Positions 45,601 to 56,322 of a stretch of DNA of 64,000 nucleotides are shown here, piece by piece. Source of the DNA: Haematococcus lacustris (Eukaryota; Chlorophyta; Chlorophyceae; Chlamydomonadales; Haematococcaceae); NCBI GenBank assembly GCA_030144725.1, contig JASKMD010000019.1:7185841-7249840 (forward strand), in the 5' to 3' direction. A program made the position numbers and the translations under genes. The number at the start of each line of letters is the position of its first letter. Positions within the stretch are counted from its first letter, which is position 1. The notes under the pieces were generated by a model. It saw only the letters and a list, made by a program, of their open reading frames with translations, was not told the origin of the DNA and did no database searches.

Positions 45601-48600
45601 GTAGCTCCTGCTGCTGCTGCTGCTGCTGCTGCTGTTGGGTCGCTGGCGGCCTTTTCACACTTCCCGACGTGAAGGAGTTGGCTGATGAGGTTGGGGTGGA
45701 GGGGGAGGGGGACAGGGAGGGGGGCCCCATGGGCCCAGGGCCTGGCTGCGGGTTGGGAGTATTGCTGGCAGCGCTGGCTAGCCACCACACATCCTGCAAG
45801 GCAGGGTGGGCGGCACGGTACAGCAACCAGGGGGGTGTGAGGGGGCTGGGAGGAGAGTGAGGGGAGTGAGGGGAGGTAGCTTAGGCTGCAAGGTCTAGAG
45901 AGGGAGGCAGCGGTCATAGAATACAAAGATAGCCTGATCAGGGCTGCAGGGCACGGTGCGGGGAACAGACAAGCTGGGTGAGGGTGGGGCCTGGGGGGCT
46001 GAGCTGGTACGCGGCACACTCAGCTGAGCTTGTTTATTGTTGAGGGTGGGGTGAGGGGCGAGGGGCGAGGGGCGAGGGGCGAGGGGCGAGGGGCGAGGGG
46101 CGAGGGGCGAGGGGCGAGGGGCGAGGGGCGAGGGGCGAGGGGCGAGGGGCGAGGGGCGAGGGGCGAGGGGCGAGGGGCGAGGGGCGAGGGGCGAGGGGCG
46201 AGGGGTGAGGGGTGAGGGGTGAGGGGTGAGGGGTGAGGGGTGAGGGGTGAGGGGTGAGGGGTGAGGGGTGAGGGGTGAGGGGTGAGGGGTGAGGGGTGAG
46301 GGGTGAGGGGTGAGGGGTGAGGGGTGAGGGGTGAGGGGTGAGGGGTGAGGGGTGAGGGGTGAGGGGTGAGGGGTGAGGGGTGAGGGGTGAGGGGTGAGGG
46401 GTGAGGGGTGAGGGGTGAGGGGTGAGGGGTGAGGGGTGAGGGGTGAGGGGTGAGGGGTGAGGGGTGAGGGGTGAGGGGTGAGGGGTGAGGGGTGTGTGGG
46501 GCGCCTATCAAAGTGATTGCCAGCATGGTGGTGATAAGGTGGGTGTCTGAGGTGGTGTGCTGGTGCACAACAATGCAGCGGTGGCGCACCATGGTGGCCG
46601 GGTAGGGGTGTGATCCCTGCCTGCCTGCTGACCCGCTTGCCTGCCTACCTGGCAAATTCCTTCCTTGCGCCGTCCGCCCACCAGCAGGAGCCTGCCCCCT
46701 GACAGTGCTGCCATGCTGTGGCACATGCGCTCAGGGGGCCAGGGCTGTGATAGGGAGTGAGCAGCGTGAGGCGAGTTGCCTAGAAGCTGGACAGCAGCTG
46801 AGGGTGGTACATTGGAGCTGCGCTCAGGGTTGATCTTAGACCAGCTGCAGGCAGGGGGAAATGAGGAGGGAGCAGGGGATGGAGGGAAAGGGGCAGAGGG
46901 TGAGGGAAAGGGGCCAGAGGCTGCAGGGGCAGGGGAAAGAAGAAGAAGTCGGGGCACCCAGCCCAATGTAATTGTGTGTGTGATGTGAGTCTCAGGCGAG
47001 TCCCCTCATCATCATCAAGCAGGATGAAAAAACAGGGTCAGGCCACGGTCAGGTAAGGGTTAGGCCAGAGTCAGGAAAGGGTCAGGCGAGGGTCAGGCGA
47101 GGGTCAGGCAAGGGTCAGGAAGGATGAAGCGAAGGGCAGGCCAGGGTCAGGCAAGGGTAAGGCAAGGAGCAGGCAGCCCGCCCCACCTGAAGCTGGCCAG
47201 GTTCAGGGCCCACAGCTCGCTGCACTGCACATAGCTGCGTGACAAGGACAGGAAGGAGGAGGTGTCCAGGCAGCCGCCGAACATGAGAGCCTGCTGTGCG
47301 CCAGCCAAGACAAAGCTGTGGCCAAACCGGCCTGGCGGTGACGGCCGCGCCTTCACTAGGGTCCACCTGCACATGTAGCTTTGTAACAATGTAATTACCG
47401 TACTCCCGATCGATTCCCGAAGCCTCGGAAACTATTATTCCCGAGCCATATTCTTATTTGTTCCAAGTTCCCCGATGGCCAAAGTACGTCCAAAGTTCTT
47501 TTTGAGAACACCTTCGTGCATAGAAATAATCAAGTATCCCACCCCATTAATTTCGCACCAAAATCATATGATCGGCATTGGTCAACTCTTGGTCGTGGTC
47601 TCTCTTCTAGTGGCCTTATCACCGGACCATGTCACATGGGCCACTAAACCTCGCTCATGAAGTCGTGGTCCTCCTGTCGCTGCTGGCAGTGGCGGCATAT
47701 CTGCCTTGAAGCATTCAATCTTGCGTGCTCCTGCAGCCACCCATGCTTTGGCGCAGGCACCCCGCCTTGGCCGGCTGCCCTTGTATGATGTGATGCCTCC
47801 CCCCTCCACATGGTTGCCAGCCTGGTTGCCACCCTTGTCTGTCCTGTGACCCCAGCCTTTGCCCTAGCCTGGCCCACCTCCCTCGACCTTGCCCGGGGCA
47901 AAGCAGCCACCCTGCTTGCCGCCCTAGCCTGGCCCACAGCCCTAGCTTTTGCCCCATTCTGGCTTGCCTCCCCCTTGCCAGATGGGCTGAATCTAAGCAG
48001 GTTGCAACCAGTCTCATGCGCCTTGCCGGTGCATGCGAGAGCAGGAGGTGTGTTAGGCAGGGTGAGCGGCAGGGTTGCGGCCAGGAGAAGGGACAGCTTG
48101 CGAGCACTATCAGGTAGTCGCTTCTTAACCACTGCCGCTTGACGATCAAGCTCGCGGTGCCGCTTATCAGCTGCGTCAACGGCACTGATGCCCCGGACCA
48201 AATATTGGTCCATTGCTAGCACTTTCGTCAAGGTCAACTAATTGTTTATGTACTTCCCGAAGGACCAAAAAAATACATTGTTTACTCTTTCCCGGTTTCC
48301 CGAAGGACAAAATGAAATTAATGAAATACATGTAATTAGACACTAGCGTCCACCTGCACGCACGGCAGGGGGACGGCTGCCTGGGCACCCCCTACCATGG
48401 CCCATGCTGGTGAGTACCCTGAGTGGTGCCATGCATGCTGTTGAAAACCCAGCGTTTAGGTCACATGTTCTGTTTCCCTCTGGACATGGCCCATGCCAGC
48501 TGGCAGTAGTGGCGCAGCCCATGCTGCCGCTACGCTGCAGCTTCTGGCTGGCTGCTCCCCTGCACCGCACCGCCCTGTACAGCAGCTGGCAGCTCGGGCA

Positions 48601-49938
48601 GCAGCACTGCTCACCACAACAAACCCCAGCCAGCCAGCTGACCAGGCAGACCAGCCAGCCCTGCCAGTCTTGCCAGTCCCCTGCCCAGGCCAGGCGTTGT
48701 CCACTTGCTTGCCCTTTCCCTTCTAGCTTAATCACCAGTCCTTCTCAAGCACCTGTCGAGGCTCCCCTGGGGCGTGCAATGTGAGGGTCTTTGAGAATTG
48801 CCCTAGTTGTGAAGGTGGGTCATGTTTCATGAGGGGCCCACAAGAGGGGCCTGCAGAGAGAGAGAGAGAAAGAGCGTGCGCTACCAATCAGCCAGCCAAC
48901 CCACCTGGCTACCTCCCCTGCCGTCTGGATGCTGGCCCCGCCTGACCCTCCCAACCCTGGCCCTGGCCCTTGCGCCGGCTGGCTGGGTGGCGGCAGCCAG
49001 TCAGCAGGCGGGCCAGGGGTCAGCTTCAGGCTCCACAGGTCGTCCAGCACGCCTGAGTCACGTTCGCCGCCAAAGACCAACAGCCGGCCGTCAGCCTGCC
49101 ATGAAGGTAGACAGACAGCAGTCACAACAGACATAACAGGCAGTCACAACAGACATAACAGGCAGTCACAACAGACATAACAGGCAGTCACAACAGACAT
49201 AACAGGCAGTCACAACAGACATAACAGGCAGTCACAACAGACATAACAGGCAGTCACAACAGACATAACAGGCAGTCACAACAGACATAACAGGCAGTCA
49301 CAACAGACATAACAGGCAGTCACAACAGACATAACAGACAGCCACAACAGACATAACAGACAGCCACAACAGACATAACAGACAGCCACAACAGACATAA
49401 CAGACAGCCACAACAGACATAACAGACAGTCACAACAGACATAATAGACAGCCACAACTCACTTGCACAGCTATGGCAACAAGGCACAGGTCCAATCATT
49501 AGGAGCATCAAAAGTTGGCATCAGCAGGACCTCCATGTCCTGTTCCCAACTGCTGCTGCTGCTGCTGCTGCGACTGCTGCTGTAGCTGCTGCCATGGCTG
49601 CTGCTGCTGCTGCTGCTGTAGTGGCTGCGTGACTGCCGTAGTTGCTGCTGCTGGGCCAGCATCCAAGGCACAGCAGCTCACCCACATAGACAGCTGCGTG
49701 CATCTTGCGGGGTGGTGGGCTGGGTGCCGGCGCACGCAGCGGCTGCCACACAGACCTGCGGTCAGGAACACCCACTCTGGTGCCACTGCTGCTCTTGCTG
49801 TGGCGGCCGCTGCTCCCACTGCTGCTGCTGCTGCTGCTGATGGTGAAAATGATCATGGTAACAGAAAGGGTGACGAGGACTATGGTGATGGAAGGGACAA
49901 CCATCTGTTCCACCCACCAGCAGGATCCAGAGGCAGAA

Positions 49939-49979
<41 letters not shown>

Positions 49980-52181
49980 GGCGCCAGCGGCAGCAGGAGC
50001 AGCAGTCGGTAGCACCAGGAGCAGCAGTGGGCAAGAGCAGCAGGAGCAGCAGCAGGCGCCGCACCTGGTGATGTCATAGACCCAGGCATCCGCTAGGGTG
50101 CGTCCTGACTCACTGCGCCCCGCAAACAGCACCAAGGCATCGCCCACTGCATGCAGCACAGGCCCAACAACCAGCACAACACCGAAGCAGGTATATGTGC
50201 TCACACGCCGCTCTCCCTAGCGGCAGCGGCGGCGGCGGCAGCGGCGGCAGCATCATCATCAGCATCAGCATCAGCATCAGCATCAGCAGCAGGTGCACGC
50301 AGCTGAATGAGATTGACATATGCTAGCCCTGTGGTGGGGCTGGGGCTGGGGCTGGGGCTGGGGCTGGGGCTGGGGCTGGGGCTGGGGCTGGGGCTGGGGC
50401 TGGGGCTGGGGCTGGGGCTGGGGCTGGGGCTGGGGCTGGGGCTGGGGCTGGGGCTGGGGCTGGGGCTGGGGCTGGGGCTGGGGCTGGGGCTGGGGCTGGG
50501 GCTGGGGCTGGGGCTGGGGCTGGGGCTGGGGCTGGGGCTGGGGCTGGGGCTGGGGCTGGGGCTGGGGCTGGGGCTGGGGCTGGGGCTGGGGCTGGGGCTG
50601 GGGCTGGGGCTGGGGCTGGGGCTGGGGCTGGGGCTGGGGCTGGGGCTGGGGCTGGGGCTGGGGCTGGGGCTGGGGCTGGGGCTGGGGCTGGGGCTGGGGC
50701 TGGGGCTGGGGCTGGGGCTGGGCCTGCGAGGCAGCTTTCATTCCTGACCCCTAGCACAAGTGTGAGAACCAGTTCAAATGACCTTCCACCCCGTCCAGGT
50801 ACTGCACTAAATGCATCCTATATGCTGCTATGTTTTGTTACTAGCCTGTGGTGGGCGGGTGTCGTATCTCAATGTGGGTGGTCCTTACCACAGACAGCTC
50901 TTCCAGCTGCATACACCACCTGAGCAACGCCATGGGTGTTCGGCTGATTTGCTACCCCTCCTGCTCCCAGGGCTATGAACACTGGCTATTGACATAGGCT
51001 GTAAGCACAGGCTGTAAGCACAGGCTGTAAGCACAGTCAGGCCAAGCTTGGGACTCAGACTGCCCTGACCATGCCCTGGCCGGGCTGGTATGGCAGGCAG
51101 GCAGGCCGGCCTGGGCGGCCCCCCACCTGCTGTCAGGCTGGCCATGTCCCTCCTGCACGGCAACTCTTGGCTGGAGGAGCTGGGCAGCAGCTGCTGCCAC
51201 TGCCAAGTGTCCTGCAGCCCACCAGCGCAGTGGGCAAGCTCAGCTGCCAGGGCACGGCACAAGTGCGGTAGCCAGGCCAGGTCAGGGCAGTGGGTGCATC
51301 AGGGGCAGCTGCCAAGTGCAGCGCCCAGGTCAGTGTCATATGTGCGGTAAGCAGGTAGGCAGCCACAACCTTGCATGCACTGCGCTAACCGCCCAGCCAA
51401 CCAGCCAGCCAGCCAGCCAGCCAGTCATTACGAATGCTGCATGGATTATCACATGCCAATGGCGCCTTGCATGCCACCATGTTCGCTGTCATGTGAGTCA
51501 GAAACATGCATGTCTACTGATCCCTATACATGCCCCTGTGCACCTGACGCCTACCGGGCCGCCTAAACGTTTACCTGGCCACATGATTGCCCAGCTACCC
51601 AGCTGCCCACCCAACTTCAAATTCTTGTGCAGATGAAGCTCTGCCGCTTGCTCTCATGATGTGCCCTCCCACCCGCCTGCCCGCCCACCCACCCCCCGCT
51701 CCGCCCGCCTGCATGCCGTCATGCAGCTGAGGCCCCGCAGCCCCCCCTGACCCTTCCCCGCCCCGCCCACCCTCACCGCATCAATGACCCACAAGTCGTT
51801 GAAGAACGTGCGGCGGCGCTGCTTATGGTCCCCATCCATGCTGGACAACACATGCCCCCCAAACACAAACATGCGCGAGCCCACACACGCAGCTGCATGG
51901 AAGGCGCGAGGCGGGCAGGCCTGGCTGGTCTGCGGGCTGAACCATGCCCCGTCCCCTGCAAGCACTGTGATGGTGTTACAGGCCACGTGGCTTTCCTCTG
52001 GGGCTGCGGCAGAGTTTGGGGCGGACAGCACCCCTCCGAACACCACATGCAGCTCGGTGCCCCAGGCTGTATTGGCGGCTGGGATGACCACGCTGCTGTG
52101 CCCAAACCGCGACACTGCATGGCCTGGGGCGGAGGCAGAAGGGTCCAGTGCGGCTGGGCAGGGGCTCCATTCCATGCTCAT
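42619..52181 (-). CDS. Kelch-repeat protein with long Pro/Gln-rich C-terminal region
   Basis: Kelch blades are spread over small exons from ATG 52181: RFGHSSVV and RAFHAAACVGSRMFVFGG (52181-51780), DTWQWQQLLP (about 51.2 kb), VGDALVLFAGRSESGRTLAD (about 50.1), KMHAAVYV (about 49.7), GRLLVFGGERDSG and DDLWSLKL (about 49.05), GRFGHSFVLAG and LMFGG (about 47.3), and ERMCHSMAALSGGRLLLVGG (about 46.7). Together they suggest a six- or seven-blade propeller for protein binding. A long low-complexity region follows (45.83-45.35 and 44.48-43.48 kb; Pro, Gly, Ser, poly-Gln), then a last exon from about 43309 to the stop at 42619 with two similar helices (LTLQQLHILSYDYRQLAR; VGDVSLLLHEYKLLAQ). The partner and role are unknown. 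Some internal junctions are unresolved; an upstream exon is possible because ATG 52181 follows a CAG. Confidence 0.8.
44625..44705 (-). repeat. tRNA-derived SINE-like fragment
   Basis: On the minus strand GACCTGGGTTCGATACCTGG matches a pol III B box (GGTTCGANNCC) in a tRNA T-arm context. No matching acceptor stem or A box is clear, so it is not a tRNA gene. It lies in an intron of the kelch gene. Confidence 0.35.
45605..45636 (-). repeat. CAG tract coding for poly-Gln in the kelch protein
   Basis: Ten consecutive Gln codons on the minus strand within the low-complexity C-terminal region. Confidence 0.85.
46047..46492 (+). repeat. Heptanucleotide array GGGGCGA then GGGGTGA
   Basis: About 21 units of GGGGCGA followed by about 41 of GGGGTGA, with a single sharp switch near 46204. 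Located in an intron of the kelch gene. The repeat-derived ORFs on both strands are artefacts. Confidence 0.97.
47036..47165 (+). repeat. GGGTCAGGCRA minisatellite
   Basis: Imperfect tandem units of about 11 bp (GGGTCAGGCGA, GGGTCAGGCAA, GGGTCAGGAA) in a kelch-gene intron. Confidence 0.85.
47354..48359 (-). mobile_element. Intronic insertion flanked by 19-bp direct repeats
   Basis: CACTAGGGTCCACCTGCAC (47354-47372) and CACTAGCGTCCACCTGCAC (48341-48359) flank a 968-bp segment that is clearly more AT-rich than its surroundings at both ends and contains repeated TTCCCGAAG motifs. Direct repeats of this length suggest target-primed retroposition (non-LTR type), but no reverse transcriptase, poly(A) tail or terminal inverted repeat is evident. 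On the coding strand each repeat carries a splice acceptor (GTGCAG) and the first codons of a kelch exon (WTLV). Confidence 0.6.
47644..48237 (-). CDS. ORF inside the intronic insertion, function unknown
   Basis: A 197-codon open frame that begins MTLTKVLAMDQYLVRG. It has an Ala/Arg-rich middle (GQARAASRVAALPRARSREV), and ends with ICRHCQQRQEDHD, a single C-x2-C pair near the C-terminus. It lies wholly within the insertion. It could be a remnant element protein or chance; no domain is recognised. Confidence 0.3.
   Translation of the reverse strand: MTLTKVLAMDQYLVRGISAVDAADKRHRELDRQAAVVKKRLPDSARKLSLLLAATLPLTLPNTPPALACTGKAHETGCNLLRFSPSGKGEASQNGAKARAVGQARAASRVAALPRARSREVGQARAKAGVTGQTRVATRLATMWRGEASHHTRAAGQGGVPAPKHGWLQEHARLNASRQICRHCQQRQEDHDFMSEV
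49108..49455 (+). repeat. 22-bp minisatellite (CAGTCACAACAGACATAACAGG)
   Basis: About 16 nearly identical 22-bp units. The first block uses ...AACAGG-CAGTC and the second uses ...AACAGA-CAGCC, a clean internal switch near 49335. In a kelch-gene intron. Confidence 0.95.
49935..49980 (+). repeat. CAG trinucleotide repeat
   Basis: Fourteen or so CAG units in an intron of the kelch gene. Other CTG/CAG tracts lie at 49550-49620 and 49795-49840. Confidence 0.9.
50333..50722 (+). repeat. GGGGCT hexanucleotide array
   Basis: About 64 perfect GGGGCT units (roughly 390 bp) without a visible interruption. The G-rich strand is the + strand, so the kelch transcript would carry AGCCCC. The dipeptide ORFs (Gly-Leu, Gly-Trp, Pro-Gln, Pro-Ala) are repeat artefacts. 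Most likely intronic, between the kelch exons at 50.1 and 51.2 kb. Confidence 0.98.
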
Positions 52182-53168
52182 CTGTGCCAGCGCCAGTGCA
52201 GCAAGTAAGTGCTGCTGCTAGAGTTGGACATACAAAGAACGGGGTGGCATGAATTGAAGACTGGGTCTTGGCTCCCAAGCCTGGAATGCACCTTCCAGCC
52301 CTGTTCACATGCCATGCCCTGATTTGCCGTGCTATCTGTTACAACAACCTGAGCCTTGCCTACAGCCTCGCTGCCCAGATTCATCCTAGCCTAGCTTTGT
52401 CTAGCCTTGGCCTCACCCTTGGCCTCACCCTTTGCTCAGCTAACTTGAAATGCTGAGTGCTACCCCGCCGGCGGTGTGGCAATGGCGATGGTGCGCAAGA
52501 GCCGCGGAAGCTCTGTTCGATGAGCGCTGCGACAAGCCTTTAATCGTAGGCACGTGGGCGAGTGTGCTGTAGGATGCTAATTTGGGTCATTCCAACCACT
52601 TTCTGCACTAGTATGTCATGGATTAGTGCCATCATTCACTTCTATCTCAAGAGTGCCCCATGCTGCCGCAATTTGTAGTGTTATCAGCATCGTTTGGAAC
52701 AATTAAGGTTGCTGCGTCGATGCCCAGCAGCGGGCCCCTCAGTAGCGGTGATGATATGCGTCTCAGCGGAGGCTTTGGCAGATCAGGATAAGTGTTAGCG
52801 GGCGCTCTGGCCGGTCCACGACCCCGTCACCGTGCAGCGGCCCCCAAGCACCCTGCATGCACCTTATTCATGCCTGGCAGCCTGTCATGCATTGCCGCTT
52901 CAACTTGCAGCACGAGCGCAGCAATAAGCATCAAGACCACGCCCCGGCCAATGCAGGTCGCGCATCGCCAGGGGTGCTTCACAGCCGCCGTTTCTAGCCG
53001 GCATGGTTATGCCATGTGTATATACGAAAAGTTTGACAGGCACATAGCCAGCGCGTAACCCACATCGCAGGTTATAGCCTAGAGAAGCTAGTGTCGCATT
53101 CTATATTTGTTTAAGTAGGAGACCTCATCTTCCCGGGTCGGCTTTCGTCGCCCGATGCGACGCGCCTG
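52182..53168. promoter_or_regulatory. Divergent promoter region between kelch and UVR8 genes
   Basis: About 1 kb between two outward-pointing start codons. No ORF with motif support. It must hold the 5' leaders of both genes unless the kelch gene has an upstream exon. No specific element could be assigned. Confidence 0.45.
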
Positions 53169-54439
53169 ATGGAGGAATCCCACATCGTGTGCATAGCAGC
53201 AGGTGCCTCGCACTCCTTGGCGCTGACCGGTGAGCGGCTAAGGACGTAACCCTGCATCGCAAACCCAGGCGTTCTGGTTCCAATCCCCACCAATGTCAGC
53301 ATGCGCGCCTCTGTACCGTGATGGGCTTGCAGACTGCGGCATTGTCGCATCCTGGGGCAAGGGCGAAGATGGTCAGCTGGGCCATGGCAGCTCAGCCGAG
53401 GTGTCCAGCCCCCAAGCTGTGTCTTCTCTACTGGGAAAAGACATTTGCATTGTGCGCTGTGGGGCAGAGTATTCTCTGGCCGTGTCAAAAGCACACGAGG
53501 TCTGGAGCTGGGGCTGGTGAGTGCCCCTGCTGCTCCGATGCACGCGCTCTCAATCAGCAGCAGACCATATAGGCAGTAAAGAATGAGGCAGATCCAGATT
53601 AGACACTGTATCTTGAAGTGGAGTGCAGTCACCAGTGCCCTTGACCCCTTTGCATCTTGTAGGGGAGACTTTGGGCGACTGGGGCATGGGAACACCACGG
53701 ACCAGTTCCTCCCCAAGCCCATCACTTTCTTCAGCGGCATGATAATCAAGGTGCTATCAATATGGCATCCAGCAGGACCAGTCAGCAACGTTTCGTTAGC
53801 AGCATGCTTTTTGTTCTTCAAATGTTCCGCATGGAGCAACAAGCTTTGCTTGCCATGCCTGCATTGTGCCTGGAGCTTAGGAGGTAACGTGTGGGGACAC
53901 CCACACCCTGGTGGTGACCGACATGGGGGAGCTGTTCACATTCGGACGCAACCAGAATGGGCAGGTGGGCCATCACAAGCACAGCTCCTAGCCTTGCCAC
54001 TGTGTGTGGCGCTGGCAGCAGCAATCCTACTTTTTAAAAGCTTGGAAGCAGTGTCTGCAAACCAGCCAAGCTGTTGAGGGTAGGTTGAGGTGTAGGGTTG
54101 TGCAGGCGTGCAGTGGGTGCCCCTGCCATGGTGTCCCCCCTTGTCGCTCCATGCAGCTGGGCCTGGGCCACACTGAGGACCAGCTGTCTCCTCAGAGGGT
54201 GGAGGCTTTGCAGGTGCGCTCAATGCAGAACTGGCCTGGTCACGTCTCCTGGTCAGCCATCAGCCCGCGGTGTTCAGCCTGGCGGGGACTAGGACAACTC
54301 ATCTGGTTAGGGCATGACAGGCGGCACCAGCAGTAGCAGTAGCAGTAGCAGTAGTAGCAGCAATAGCAGCAGCAGCAGCAATAGCAGCAGCAGTAGCAAT
54401 AGCAGCAGCAGCAGCAATAGCAGCAGCAGTAGCAGCAAT

Positions 54440-54474
<35 letters not shown>

Positions 54475-56256
54475 TAGCAGCAGCAGGAGCGCTGAGGGTG
54501 TGCATGGCTGCCAGTGGCTGCTCAGCGCTGTTGGCCATAGGCCCCATGTCATCAGCAGGCAGCAGCAGGAGCAGAGACCTGGGGGGGGCTTGACACCAGT
54601 GACGCTGACCTGGGTCAGTGGCTGGGGCAAGGCTTGCTGTGCTTATGCGTCAGCAGTCAGCATGCATGGGCTCAGTGTCAGCCACCCTCCCTCCCAGGTG
54701 TCTTGAACCCTCCCTAGTGCTGTGGGTCCATGTTTATGCATGCTGGTGCATTTTGGTGTCAAGTGCAAATGTCAGGTGCTGAAGGAAAGGTGCACCCAGG
54801 TGTTGTGCAGTCGTGTGGAGGGTGTGGTGGTGGGTACTTGAGGGGGGTGGGGCCGACAGGCGGCAAACCATGCGGAATGCATGCACACTCGAGCCTTGTC
54901 ACCTTCACTCTTTCACGACCCACTGCGAATAGAGTGAGAGGGCTGGAAGTTGAGTGAGAGGGGTTGAGGGATACTTAGTCTGCTGTAGTCTTCTTCCTAC
55001 AAGCCGCCACACGTAGCACCCAGCTCAGGTCGCCAGGCTCAATGCAACCCAGCCCTGCTATGCATGCTGCTGTCAACCACCTCAACCGCCCACAGGGACA
55101 CTGCGTGGCCAGCGTGGCGGGCGGGGCAGAGCACAGCATCGCCGCTACTTCACAGGGCAAGGTCAGGAGCAACGTCCGGGGGCCCAGGGGCAGCAGCCCA
55201 GGCGCAAGGGTTAGGGTCAGGGTCAGGCGGCACGCAGAGTGCTCATGAGCTGGTCCGCATAGCCTGGGGACAAAGATAGAAGGAAAGAATGGCTACGCCC
55301 TTGCCAAGGGTTTTACATCAAGGGAGGAGGAAGAGGGGAGCAGGCCTGGGTGTGGCCCTTTGCTGCCCTCTCACCAGGAGCCTGGGGCCACAGGCAATGC
55401 TGGGCTTGGTCTCAGCTACACATCAGCTTGCTTGGGCTGTTGGGTGTCTGTCCATTTGTATTTCTATGTGGGACTGTTTAGCAGCATGACTGATGGCATG
55501 AAGTTCCATGGCAGGTGGGACCCCTTAGTGAATGGTGCTGGTGGCGCTGCTTGCTCTGTTGCTGCTGCTCGCACTTGACAGGTGTTTGGCTGGGGGTGGG
55601 GCCGCTATGGCAACCTGGGCACGGGGCAGCTGGAAGACAAGTGGGTGGGGGCTGGGTGTCAGGGTGTCAGGGCAGGTGGGCAGGCAGGCGGGCGGGCGGG
55701 TGGCTGGGGTCCCTGGCCACCAGCCTACACTGCAGCCCTGGGGTCAGGCCAGGAAGCAGTCTGATGAGCAAACTAGGAGCAGCCTTAGGGGGCAGGCTGT
55801 GGACCCTCCAGCGAGCAGAACCCCAGCTGCAACTGACCAGCCCAGGGGTATGTGGTGGGGTGTGGCCTGTTGCTGCTGCTGCCTCTGCCCAGCAGGTGCT
55901 GGACTGGAGGTAGGAGGGACCTTAGCCCTTCAGTATGACAGGGCAGCTGGGCTCTAGGGGGAAGTCATGGGGCAGGGCAGGGCAGCGCCCAGCCCACCAC
56001 ACGCATATCCCCCTACCCTCTGTCTCCCCCTGGGTGGCTGCTGCTGTGCTCAGGCTGGTGCCAACACCCGCCATTGCTCTGGATGCTGTCCACATCTCCA
56101 AGGTCAATTGTGGGTGGCGGCATAGCGTGGCAGTCAGCAACCATGGCGTGCTCTATGCCTTTGGCTGGGGCAAGTACGGGCAGCTGGGGCATGGGGACAA
56201 CACGTGAGTGGGCTGCCTCCCACCCTGGACCCCCCGCTCCCCTGCCTCACCCATCA

Positions 56257-56322
<66 letters not shown>

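Noticed and set aside
46020..46724. 234-codon minus-strand ORF of Pro-His/Pro-Ser repeats
   Set aside because: Product of the heptamer array; kelch exon motifs lie in another frame.
49120..49450. 22-bp array as a CRISPR array
   Set aside because: Units are contiguous with no unique spacers, in a eukaryotic intron; it is a minisatellite.
50283..50757. Dipeptide-repeat ORFs in four frames (Gly-Leu, Gly-Trp, Pro-Gln, Pro-Ala)
   Set aside because: Pure translation of the GGGGCT array; no flanking coding signal.
53215..53291. Possible tRNA (GGTTCCAATCC near 53274)
   Set aside because: B-box-like motif only; no acceptor stem pairing, and it lies in UVR8 intron 1.
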